Assembly: GCF_004683905.1 (NCBI RefSeq)
Contig: NZ_CP038438.1
Location: 3,658,001 to 3,722,000 of the forward strand
Reading direction: 5' to 3'
Source: Pseudomonas fluorescens
GTDB taxonomy: Bacteria; Pseudomonadota; Gammaproteobacteria; Pseudomonadales; Pseudomonadaceae
DNA length: 64,000 nucleotides
The notes below the pieces were generated by a model. It was not told where the DNA came from. It ran no database searches and worked only from the letters and a program-made list of their open reading frames with translations. Shown here one piece after another: positions 26,500 to 35,022 of the stretch; the first letter of the stretch is position 1, and each line of letters opens with the position of its first letter. The translations under genes were made by a program, and so were the position numbers.

Positions 26500-27105
26500 A
26501 TGAAACTGATCGGCATGCTGGACTCCCCTTACGTGCGCCGCGTGGCGATCTCCGCCAAACGCCTCGGCATCGACCTCGAACATGAATCGGTCTCGGTGTT
26601 CCGCCACTTCGAGCAATTCCAGCAGATCAACCCGGTGGTCAAGGCGCCCACGCTGATCCTCAACGACGGCGTGGTCCTGATGGACTCCACCCTCATCCTC
26701 GACTACCTCGAAGCCGCCAGCGGCAAAAGCCTGCTGCCGACCGACCTCAAACAACGCGCCCACGCCCTGCGCCTGATCGGCCTCAGCCTCGCCGCCTGCG
26801 AAAAAGCCGTGCAGCTCTACTACGAACGCAACCTGCGCCCGGCCGACATTCAATACCAACCGTGGGTCGAACGCGTCGAAGGCCAACTCGCCGCCGCGTT
26901 CACCGCCCTCGAACAGGAACTGGAAAAAACCGGCCTGCCCACCGACGGCACCCTCACCCAGGCCGGCATCAGCCTCGCCGTCGCCTGGAGCTTCACCGAC
27001 CTCGTCGTCCCCGACCAGATCGATACCCGCCGCTACCCGCACATCGCCCAATACACCGCGTACGCCGAAACTCTCGAAGCGTTCGTCAGCACCCCGATGA
27101 CCTGA
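26500..27105 (+). CDS. Glutathione S-transferase family protein
   Basis: A 201-residue cytosolic GST. The start MKLIGMLDSPYVRRVAIS at 26500 gives the canonical N-terminal thioredoxin fold, with KAPTLILNDGVVLMDSTLILDYLE carrying the cis-Pro and the glutathione-gamma-glutamyl Asp-Ser site (about 62-67). The all-helical C-terminal domain follows. An AAGGAACG site lies upstream. It is followed within three bases by the AlkD-like gene, so they are probably one transcript. Confidence 0.88.
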   Translation: MKLIGMLDSPYVRRVAISAKRLGIDLEHESVSVFRHFEQFQQINPVVKAPTLILNDGVVLMDSTLILDYLEAASGKSLLPTDLKQRAHALRLIGLSLAACEKAVQLYYERNLRPADIQYQPWVERVEGQLAAAFTALEQELEKTGLPTDGTLTQAGISLAVAWSFTDLVVPDQIDTRRYPHIAQYTAYAETLEAFVSTPMT

Positions 27106-27107
27106 CC

Positions 27108-28214
27108 ATGAGCACCACCGACACCGCCGCCCCGGCGTTAAAGGAAATCTTCAACGCCGAACGCCTGCAACACATCGCCAGCGAAATGAGCGCCGTGTAC
27201 CCGGCGTTCAAGGCCAAGGCGTTTCTCAAGCACGCCAACCAAGGGCTGGCGGAATTGTCGGTGATGCAACGCATGGCCCGCGTCAGCGAAAGCCTGCACA
27301 CCGTGCTGCCCCTGGACTACGAGGATTCCCTCGAAGTCCTGCGCGAACTCGCCCCCCGCCTCAACAGCGGATTCGTCAGCATGTGCCTGCCGCACTACGT
27401 CGCCAGCTACGGCAGCCACGCTTTCGAGACCTCGATGCAAGCACTCAAATACTTCACCACCTTCGGCTCCTCCGAATTCGCCATCCGCCACTTCCTGCGC
27501 AGCGACCTCGAACGCTCGCTGGAACACATGCACGACTGGACCCAAGACCAAAACCACCACGTCCGCCGCCTCGCCAGCGAAGGCACCCGCCCTCGCCTGC
27601 CCTGGTCATTTCGCCTGGAAGCCGTGCAAGCCAACCCGCAACTGACCGCCGTAATCCTCGATCGGTTGAAAGCCGATGAGAGTTTGTACGTACGCAAGTC
27701 CGTGGCGAACCATTTGAATGACGTCACCAAGGAACATCCGGAATGGGTGCTGGACACGATTGAAAGCTGGCCACTGGAGAACAAACACACGGCGTGGATT
27801 GCCAAGCATGCGTTGCGCAGCTTGATCAAACAGGGCGATCTGCGTGCGCTGACGGTGATTGGTGCGGGCGCCAAGGCTGAGGTTGAGTTGCTGGACGTGC
27901 GGGTTGAGCCGGCTGTGGTTCGGTTGGGTGAGGCGATTACGTTGTCGTTTACAGTGAAGTCGACGGTGGCGCATGAACAGCGGTTGGTGATTGATTATGC
28001 GATTGACTATGTGAAGGCGAATGGCGGGGTGTCGGGGAAGGTTTTCAAGTTGAAGACGGTGGTGTTGGCGGGGTTTGGGGAAGTGGTTGTGGGGAGGCGG
28101 CAGGTGATTAGGGATTTTACGACGCGGAGGCATTTTTTGGGGCGGCATGGGGTTAGGGTTTTGGTGAATGGGGAGGTTTTGGTGGGTGGTGCGTTTGAGA
28201 TCGTTGCTGAGTGA
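27108..28214 (+). CDS. DNA alkylation repair protein, AlkD-like HEAT repeat
   Basis: A 368-residue HEAT-like repeat protein. The start MSTTDTAAPALKEIFNAERL at 27108 is just after the GST stop. The helical repeat (about 40-250) includes DWTQDQNHHVRRLASEGTRPRLPW, the signature seen in AlkC/AlkD-type proteins that excise or bind bulky alkylated bases. A C-terminal beta-rich extension of about 110 residues (VELLDVRVEPAVVRLGEAITLSFTVKS) is present. Codon usage changes sharply around 27650, from C-ending to G/T-ending codons. The catalytic residues were not verified. Confidence 0.85.
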   Translation: MSTTDTAAPALKEIFNAERLQHIASEMSAVYPAFKAKAFLKHANQGLAELSVMQRMARVSESLHTVLPLDYEDSLEVLRELAPRLNSGFVSMCLPHYVASYGSHAFETSMQALKYFTTFGSSEFAIRHFLRSDLERSLEHMHDWTQDQNHHVRRLASEGTRPRLPWSFRLEAVQANPQLTAVILDRLKADESLYVRKSVANHLNDVTKEHPEWVLDTIESWPLENKHTAWIAKHALRSLIKQGDLRALTVIGAGAKAEVELLDVRVEPAVVRLGEAITLSFTVKSTVAHEQRLVIDYAIDYVKANGGVSGKVFKLKTVVLAGFGEVVVGRRQVIRDFTTRRHFLGRHGVRVLVNGEVLVGGAFEIVAE

Positions 28215-28263
28215 TATCGCTATTGGATTCAGTTGATCTGGCAGAACTCGGACTGATGGGAAT

Positions 28264-28292
28264 TACGAAGGGGCTGCTTTCGGCCAAAAGCG
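28264..28292 (+). repeat. Left copy of inverted repeat flanking the nuclease-NTPase gene
   Basis: ACGAAGGGGCTGCTTTCGGC followed by CAAAAGCGG. The reverse complement recurs at 33615-33642 with a single extra T here. It belongs to a class of degenerate Pseudomonas intergenic repeats, or is a boundary mark of an inserted unit. Confidence 0.7.
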
Positions 28293-28464
28293 GACTATCA
28301 GTAGAACCCCTAGCAGATTAATGATATTCCTACTTTCTTGATAATTTTGGTCAGTCTGAACGTAGCGTGGGGTGTGAACGCTTGCATGGTGTTGTCATCG
28401 AGGCAGGCCTAGAACGCAGTTGCCCCCTCGATTGGGAAGAGGAAGAAGACATAGGGTGGGCGGT

Positions 28465-31400
28465 ATGGATGGTCAAAACCAGGAGCGAGTTTCAAGTCCA
28501 GCTGCCACCGGGAGCGCAGGCGTTTTCTTCGAGCAGCATGTTCAGGCGTATTGGTTGGCGCAATTGCTTGTCCGCAGCATCCCGCCAATACTGACTGATA
28601 GAGGTGTTACAGAGGTCCATTTTCAAACAGAGCATCTCGGTTTCAATACCGATGATTTCCTCGTCATCTGCGAGCGGGAAGGTGAAGCACCCGCAAAACT
28701 TGTTGGCCAAGTTAAGCGTAGCCTCACGATTAGTGCTGCCGACGATGAGTGCAAGAAAACTGTTGAAGATTTCTGGAAAGACTTCAAGAAAGCCGTCCCT
28801 TTCAACCTCCAGTACGATCGCCTTGTCCTCGTTACTCTACGGGGCACGAACACGCTCCTCGAAAATTTCTCTGGGCTACTCGATTGCGCCAGGGGGGCCG
28901 CTGATGGCAAAGAATTCCAGCGGCGCCTGTCTCTCAACGGATTCATCTCTAAGAAGTCAGTCTCCCAGTGCAATGAACTATGCACAATTGTAAGCGCACT
29001 GGAAGACACGCCCGTCACTGCCGAATATCTGTGGCCCTTCTTGTGCGTATTACACGTACTGAGCCTCGATCTGCACACATCGACCCGTCAGACCGAAGCA
29101 CATGTCAAAACACTGCTCGCTCTCAAGTCCACTAACTCAGATCCGCTCGCAAGCGCGACTGCGGCCTGGAACAGCCTTTTGTCCTTTACCAGCGACGCTA
29201 ATCCAGCCGCTCGAAGCCTGAAACGCGCTGACCTTCCAGATTCTCTTATCCTGTCATACGGCGAAGTCGGAACGCACGAGAGACACGTACTGGTAGCCTT
29301 GCAAAACCATACCGATTTCGTGCTGAGGAAAATCCGCAAAACGATTGGACCAACCTTACACCTGCAGCGCGCTAGGATTATTCAAAAAGTTATTGAAGCC
29401 CTCGAAACGAAGCAAGTTGTCCTGATCACGGGGCCAGCTGGTAGCGGAAAGTCGGTTATTGGCAAAGAAGTAATGTCTTTTCTTTCCCGCGAATTCTTCA
29501 CCTTTGGCTTCCGGGTTGAGGAGTTCGCTGCCGCCCACATTGATGAAACCCTGCACAACAGTCAGATTCCCGCGCGCGCCACAGAGCTACAGGCCATTCT
29601 CGGAGCGCAGGACCGCAAGGTACTCGTCATCGAGAGCGTCGAACGCCTGCTCGAAAAGCCCACACGTGACGCCTTCAGTGATCTGATGACGCTTACCCAG
29701 GGAGACAACGGTCTCAGTATCGTCATGACCTGTCGCGACTATTCCGTGGAGCAAGTACAGGCCAGCTTCCTTCTACCTGCAGGAATTGATTACGCTGTTA
29801 TCGAGGTACCAGAACTCGACGACTCCGAACTAGAAGAGATTCAGACAGCGTTTCCATCAATGGCGATCCCACTGGGCAATCCAGCTCTGCGCAAGATCCT
29901 GCGCAACCCGTACTTTATCGACAAAGCACGCCAGATTCCTTGGGATGCAGGACGCCCACTTCCAGAAAGCGAGAGGGATTTTCGGGCTGTTTTTTGGCGG
30001 CAGATAGTACGTGCGGATCACAACCCCGCCAGCGGCATGCCGCGTCTGCGCGAAGAGGCTTTGCAGGAGCTGGCTGTACGCAGGGCGCGTGCCCTTTCAG
30101 ATCATGTATCCGCTTCTGGATTCGACCCTGTAGCCATAACTCTGCTGAAACAGGACTCCCTCGTTGTTTCTCCGGACGGGAAGCCTCTGCTCGTTGCGAC
30201 GGCGCACGATGTACTCGAAGACTGGGCCATCCTGCAATGGATCGAGGAGCAGCACCTTACGGATGAAATGGCATTCAAGGCGCTCGCCTCCGCGATTGGC
30301 CCGCATCCCGCATTGCGCCGCTCTTACCGAAAGTGGGTTGCCGAACTGGTCGATCGCGATGAGCCTGCTGCAGACCGGATCTTCCGAGCAGCCATCACCC
30401 AAGCAGATACTCCCGCTCAATTCCGCGACGACACGCTGGTTTCGCTGTTGAAAGCACCATCTGCCCCCGAATTCCTGGCGCGGCACGAGGCTGATTTGCT
30501 CGCCAATGACCGAGCCGTACTCAAGCGGGTAATCCACCTACTGCGGGTTGCCTGCATGACATCGCCTACCTGGCTTGACGGCGTGCGCGGCCACAGTTCG
30601 ATCCTGAGCGTGCCGGACGGCGTGGTCTGGGCGACCGTCGCAGGTCTTGTTCATCGCAACATTGGCAGTTTCGGTTCGGAAGACTCTCCACTGCTACTTG
30701 CATTGATCGAGGATGCCGTACGCGGCGTCAATTGGTGGGCACCGGACATCGAAGGAGCCGAACAGATCGCCGGAATTGCTCATTGGCTCCTCCCGACCGT
30801 TGACAACTACAGAAGGGGCGATGCACGCAAACGCGTTCTCAAGGTCATTGCCAAGATTCCAAAGGCCAACCCTGTTCGCTTCGAAGCTGTTATGCGCGGA
30901 CAAATCAGGGACGGCTGGAATCACGACCCCGTCGCCGAAGAGTTTCGCGACATTCTTCTTGCGGGTCTCGACGGTGCACCTACGGCTCGCGACCTGCCGG
31001 ATCTTTTGATCCGCGTCGCACTCGATAACTTTCTCGCCACGGAGGAGTACCTGCGCGAGGAGTCCTTCGGTCATTCATCCTTCGACATTGAGCTTTACTT
31101 CGGTATCAAGGAAGAACTGAGTCGCCATTTTCTCCCTGCCAGTGCGTTCCGAGGACCATGGATCAACCTGCTCACGCGCCATCCAGAAAAGGGCCTCGAT
31201 TTCCTGGTACAGGTCTTCAATCACAGCGCCGAGTGGTACGCGCATCCACGCCTTGGTGATCGATTGGAACCCGCTTGGGAAGTCGAGCTGAAGCTCGCAG
31301 ACGGGCTAGTGCGGAAACAATGGGTAAACCCGCGGCTCTGGGGGATGTACCGAGGCCTCGGCGTCAGCCCCTATGTACTTCAGTCGCTGCTAATGGCTCT

Positions 31401-33546
31401 CGAGAAGTGGCTGCTCGACTATGCTAAATCCCACCCTAAGGGATTGGACACTGTGCTGCTTGCGATCCTGCGCCGCAGCGAATCCGCAGCACTCGCAGCA
31501 GTCGTTGCAAGCGTGGCAATTGCCCATCCTCACCTGTCCGGAGAGGCCCTTCTAGTAATGCTTTCAGTGCAGGACTACATCCTTATCGACCGCATTCGCA
31601 TGGCCAGCGAGCACCAGACTTCCCTGCTTGCGGGAATGTTTCCCACCATGAACGCCGAAAAAAAAATATATGAAGAGGAAAGGAAGCAGTCTAACGAGCT
31701 AGCGCATCGTCAACATGACCTCGAAGTTGCTATCGCAAACCTGCAATTCGGCTCTCTTGCCCCAAGGGTTCACGCCATCATCGACAAGCACCTGGCCGAA
31801 CTACCTGCATTGGGCAAGCGTCAAGAAGATGACTTTGTATGGCAGCTTGCCCTTCATCGGATGGACTTGCGCCAGTATGTGGTAGTTAAAGACCAGCCAG
31901 CATTTAGCGCGACATCTCCAGTGGACAACGAAGAGCCAACTAATAGCTACATCAGTCTGGAACCCAAACCAGCGGCCCCAGAAGTGCAGCAATTCATTGA
32001 GGAGAGCACAAAGGGCACAGAAGCAACGAAAGCCCGTCTAGACATCTACAACTGGGGACTCCAAATCTTCCAATACAAACTTGGCTCTGCTGAACCCGCA
32101 CAATGGAGGGAGATGCTCTCAGAGGCGAAGGAGATCGACCGCACCAATGAATACCCGGACAGTAGCCAAAATGCTCCCGGTTTTGTCGCTGCTGTGTGCA
32201 TCCGCGATCATTGGGAGGATATGTCGCCACAAGAGCAGGACTGGTGCATTGATGTCATCTGCTCCGAAATCTCCAGGCACGGGGACGCATGGGGAAGCGT
32301 AAACCGGATGCAGAGGTTCTCAATGCAAGCCGATCGTCCGTGTGCTTCTGTGGCGCCGCTGCTCCTTGCCAAGCCTCTGACTCAAAGCCAAAAGCCGCGC
32401 GTGCGTTTGGCTTTTATTACTGCAATAACACACCCAATTGAAGAAGTCCGCTGGTATGCCAGCAATGGCATTGATGGCCACTTCTGGACAGAAAATGCCA
32501 CGCTTGCCCTCCGCATTGTCAATGCTATTTCTACAGAGGCGTCTAACTCCAATTGTGATTGGGCAGCCGAAAAGAATAAGCGATACGATAAGCGTAAGCC
32601 GCTGGAAGCTATCGTCGCCGCGTCAGCCTCAGCGGTTCGCGAGCGTTTCTGGACTGACGGAACGATCGCCGAAGATGCGCACATCCGGCTCGAAATCACC
32701 GACTTATTCGGTGCTGAGGCGTTCGAAAAAGTTCTCGCAATACTCGGCCAAGTACCCAGTGATCCTCTCGCTGTGGCTGCGTACAGACGCGCCACTGAAT
32801 ACTTGGTCGACTGTTGGAGCCGCAAGTACGACCGCTCTAATGGGCAGCGTGAGCGAAACTTTGAAAGTGAACAGTCGATCTGCTACTGCGTGCAAGAGTT
32901 TGTCATGCGTGTGGCTGATGTCGATGCGGTACACGTCCTGCAGCCCATCTTGGATGCGGTTGAGAGGCACCCACGCGAAATCCATAGCGTCGTCCAAGGA
33001 TTGACCAGCAGCGAGGATCGCAACCCTAATACCAAGCAGTATTGGTTTTTATGGAACCTGTTTGCCGAGAGGCTCAAGCACGCCAAGTGGCTTGCACAAC
33101 TGGAAAAGGAGCATCCATACGGCAGTGAGGTACTCTTGACGATCTTCCTGACCGCGTATTGGAAGGACGAAGTCCGGCACTGGAGGAGCCTGGAAGGCCA
33201 CGCTCATAACGTCGACTCACTGTTTAATGCTCTGCCGCCGGTCTCGATCGTACTGGACAGCTACGCGCGTTTTCTATACCACATAGGCGAGCGTTCCATG
33301 CCAGCAGCTTTTGTAAACATTGCAAGTGCGATCAGGCTCGGAAAGAGCGCCGACATGCTGCGCGAGTCCAACACCGTTTTCATACTCGAAAGTTTGCTCC
33401 AGAGGCATGTCTACTCACGTCCGTTAGAACTCAAACGCGATCCCATCCTGCGTGAGGCAATTCTGTATCTGCTCGACGCGCTTGTCGAAAGCGGCTCATC
33501 TGCAGCGTTCCGAATGCGTGACGACTTCGTAACACCGGCTACCTGA
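28465..33546 (+). CDS. Large nuclease/P-loop NTPase/helical-repeat protein, candidate Avs/STAND-type defence protein
   Basis: A 1693-residue cytoplasmic protein. The start MDGQNQERVSS at 28465 is preferred to a TTG at 28420. Residues 45-110 look like a PD-(D/E)xK nuclease core of the Cap4/DUF4297 kind: EVHFQTE, then DD at 63-64, then QVK at 82-84. Residues 315-330 give a Walker A (GPAGSGKS 323-330), then a Walker B-like VLVIES (386-391) and a sensor-like TCRDYS (422-427). After a winged-helix-like part (LLKQDSLVV ... AHDVLEDWAILQW) the remaining 1100 residues are almost all helical, as in HEAT/TPR sensor arms. This order matches AVAST/STAND defence proteins that sense phage proteins and then cleave DNA. 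Codon use and GC differ from the flanks. The specific subfamily is not identified. Confidence 0.75.
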   Translation: MDGQNQERVSSPAATGSAGVFFEQHVQAYWLAQLLVRSIPPILTDRGVTEVHFQTEHLGFNTDDFLVICEREGEAPAKLVGQVKRSLTISAADDECKKTVEDFWKDFKKAVPFNLQYDRLVLVTLRGTNTLLENFSGLLDCARGAADGKEFQRRLSLNGFISKKSVSQCNELCTIVSALEDTPVTAEYLWPFLCVLHVLSLDLHTSTRQTEAHVKTLLALKSTNSDPLASATAAWNSLLSFTSDANPAARSLKRADLPDSLILSYGEVGTHERHVLVALQNHTDFVLRKIRKTIGPTLHLQRARIIQKVIEALETKQVVLITGPAGSGKSVIGKEVMSFLSREFFTFGFRVEEFAAAHIDETLHNSQIPARATELQAILGAQDRKVLVIESVERLLEKPTRDAFSDLMTLTQGDNGLSIVMTCRDYSVEQVQASFLLPAGIDYAVIEVPELDDSELEEIQTAFPSMAIPLGNPALRKILRNPYFIDKARQIPWDAGRPLPESERDFRAVFWRQIVRADHNPASGMPRLREEALQELAVRRARALSDHVSASGFDPVAITLLKQDSLVVSPDGKPLLVATAHDVLEDWAILQWIEEQHLTDEMAFKALASAIGPHPALRRSYRKWVAELVDRDEPAADRIFRAAITQADTPAQFRDDTLVSLLKAPSAPEFLARHEADLLANDRAVLKRVIHLLRVACMTSPTWLDGVRGHSSILSVPDGVVWATVAGLVHRNIGSFGSEDSPLLLALIEDAVRGVNWWAPDIEGAEQIAGIAHWLLPTVDNYRRGDARKRVLKVIAKIPKANPVRFEAVMRGQIRDGWNHDPVAEEFRDILLAGLDGAPTARDLPDLLIRVALDNFLATEEYLREESFGHSSFDIELYFGIKEELSRHFLPASAFRGPWINLLTRHPEKGLDFLVQVFNHSAEWYAHPRLGDRLEPAWEVELKLADGLVRKQWVNPRLWGMYRGLGVSPYVLQSLLMALEKWLLDYAKSHPKGLDTVLLAILRRSESAALAAVVASVAIAHPHLSGEALLVMLSVQDYILIDRIRMASEHQTSLLAGMFPTMNAEKKIYEEERKQSNELAHRQHDLEVAIANLQFGSLAPRVHAIIDKHLAELPALGKRQEDDFVWQLALHRMDLRQYVVVKDQPAFSATSPVDNEEPTNSYISLEPKPAAPEVQQFIEESTKGTEATKARLDIYNWGLQIFQYKLGSAEPAQWREMLSEAKEIDRTNEYPDSSQNAPGFVAAVCIRDHWEDMSPQEQDWCIDVICSEISRHGDAWGSVNRMQRFSMQADRPCASVAPLLLAKPLTQSQKPRVRLAFITAITHPIEEVRWYASNGIDGHFWTENATLALRIVNAISTEASNSNCDWAAEKNKRYDKRKPLEAIVAASASAVRERFWTDGTIAEDAHIRLEITDLFGAEAFEKVLAILGQVPSDPLAVAAYRRATEYLVDCWSRKYDRSNGQRERNFESEQSICYCVQEFVMRVADVDAVHVLQPILDAVERHPREIHSVVQGLTSSEDRNPNTKQYWFLWNLFAERLKHAKWLAQLEKEHPYGSEVLLTIFLTAYWKDEVRHWRSLEGHAHNVDSLFNALPPVSIVLDSYARFLYHIGERSMPAAFVNIASAIRLGKSADMLRESNTVFILESLLQRHVYSRPLELKRDPILREAILYLLDALVESGSSAAFRMRDDFVTPAT

Positions 33547-33614
33547 CTTCACTACTTTTTGCTAATGAACTTGTTAGCAGGTGAATCGCCGCGGATTCCC
33601 TAAACAGTCGATGA

Positions 33615-33642
33615 CCGCTTTTGGCCGAAAGCGCCCCTTCGT
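33615..33642 (-). repeat. Right copy of inverted repeat flanking the nuclease-NTPase gene
   Basis: CCGCTTTTGGCCGAAAGCG followed by CCCCTTCGT, the reverse complement of the sequence at 28264-28292 apart from one missing base. It lies about 70 bases after the stop of the large gene. Confidence 0.7.
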
Positions 33643-33698
33643 TGGACGCAGCAATGACTCGACGTAAGGACAGGCAGGAGATGTCTTCTTGCTGCCTC

Positions 33699-34355
33699 CT
33701 ACCAACTCCCGTACGGAATGCCGAATCTCTCGATATACCGCTTGGACTTTTCACTGACAGGATACGCATAGCGCCCTTGGTTCTTACCTTGACTAGGCCC
33801 CAGCGGTTCGACCTCTGCCTGTGCTCTGGCGACTTTGACAGGATGGTGGCATGAGTCTCTAACCCAGACTTGCACGCCACCACCGGGAGCCAGGCCCAAG
33901 TAGAGAGACGCGTTATAGCGCCCCTTTTGTTCAGGTGTTTTAGCGCAGCGCTGATTGACGGACTCAAGCATGAGTTGTCTGGCTTCCTCTGGGATATCTA
34001 CCCAGGCCTTGTACGTTTGCGGTTCAACAATGGACTGCCAACGGACATAGATCCTTTTGGGAAGATCAGCACCTACAACAGCTTTTCCGTTGCTTCCCAC
34101 GCCGTGCCAACCTTGAGCAGATGCTGTTCCATCCTCTGGCTGCCCGCCTGAGGCCGATCCACCTCCGGTATGCATGAATGCTCTGCCTTTAATGTCTTCG
34201 ACCGAAGTGTCCTCAACCCAGACTTTCATGTAGTTGGGCTCGGTAAAGCCTAGTTCCCACCAAGGAGATTTGGGGTCGTTTTTGGCTGATAGCGGATCAC
34301 TTGGCTGGCACCCGCTGATCAAGAGAACACAAAGCATCGTTGTAAGTAGTTTCAT
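33699..34355 (-). CDS. DUF2931 family lipoprotein, probable T6SS immunity protein (copy 2)
   Basis: A 218-residue lipoprotein. The start MKLLTTMLCVLLISGC at 34355 has a lipobox with Cys16. It is a close paralogue of the next gene (shared DPLSAKNDPKS, WWEL.FTEP.YMKVWVED, the GGG-rich loop, VGADLP, PGG.VQVWVRDSCH and FGIPYGSW/YGIPYGSW at the end). DUF2931 proteins are common beside Tle-type phospholipase effectors, and a periplasmic lipoprotein is the expected place to block such an enzyme. Tandem duplication with divergence suggests a spare or re-targeted immunity gene. Confidence 0.82.
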   Translation of the reverse strand: MKLLTTMLCVLLISGCQPSDPLSAKNDPKSPWWELGFTEPNYMKVWVEDTSVEDIKGRAFMHTGGGSASGGQPEDGTASAQGWHGVGSNGKAVVGADLPKRIYVRWQSIVEPQTYKAWVDIPEEARQLMLESVNQRCAKTPEQKGRYNASLYLGLAPGGGVQVWVRDSCHHPVKVARAQAEVEPLGPSQGKNQGRYAYPVSEKSKRYIERFGIPYGSW

Positions 34356-34365
34356 CAGATGACTG

Positions 34366-35022
34366 TTACCAACTACCGTACGGAATGCCGTACTTGTCGA
34401 TATAGCGCTTGGCCTTTTCACTCACAGGGTAGGCATAACGACCCCCATTTTTCCCCCGCTCCGGACCCAGCGGGTCGATTTCGCCTTGCGCTCTAGCAAC
34501 CTTGATTGGTCGGTGGCATGAATCCCTCACCCACACCTGAACAACACCACCCGGAGCGAGCCCCAAATAAACTGAAGCCATGTAACGCGCTGTTCTTTCG
34601 GGCCTTTCCGGGCATCGTTGATTTGTGGAGGTCACCATTATTTGTCTGGCCTCCTCAGGAATATCCACCCACGCTTGCCAAGTTTTCTGCTCGACGATCG
34701 ATTGCCATCGGACATAAATGCGAATGGGTAGATCGGCACCCACCACTCTTTTTCCGCTGCCTCCCACCCCTGTCCAGCCGCGGGCAGACTCAGTACCGTC
34801 TTCAGGTTCTCCGCCAGCAGCAGTCCCCCCGCCGGTTCTGAAGAAGACTCTGCCGGTAATATCCTGCACCGAACTGTCCTCCACCCAAACCTTCATGTAA
34901 TCGGGTTCAGTGAAAGCCAGTTCCCACCATTCGGATTTAGGATCATTTTTGGCCGAGAGCGGATCAGCAGACTGGCAACCGGTCATGAACAAAGTAAGAA
35001 GTAAGGTGACGATTAGTTTCAT
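34366..35022 (-). CDS. DUF2931 family lipoprotein, probable T6SS immunity protein (copy 1)
   Basis: A 218-residue lipoprotein with signal MKLIVTLLLTLFMTGC (lipobox Cys16). Its ATG overlaps the effector stop (TAATG), so it is translationally coupled to the DUF2235 gene, which is the usual effector-immunity arrangement. Sequence features are as in the neighbouring paralogue, with changes spread along the protein. It probably protects the producer from its own phospholipase in the periplasm. Confidence 0.85.
   Translation of the reverse strand: MKLIVTLLLTLFMTGCQSADPLSAKNDPKSEWWELAFTEPDYMKVWVEDSSVQDITGRVFFRTGGGTAAGGEPEDGTESARGWTGVGGSGKRVVGADLPIRIYVRWQSIVEQKTWQAWVDIPEEARQIMVTSTNQRCPERPERTARYMASVYLGLAPGGVVQVWVRDSCHRPIKVARAQGEIDPLGPERGKNGGRYAYPVSEKAKRYIDKYGIPYGSW

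Noticed and set aside
28264..33642. Insertion sequence enclosing the large gene
   Set aside because: No transposase is encoded between the inverted repeats, and no target duplication was recognised; kept only as a flanking repeat pair.
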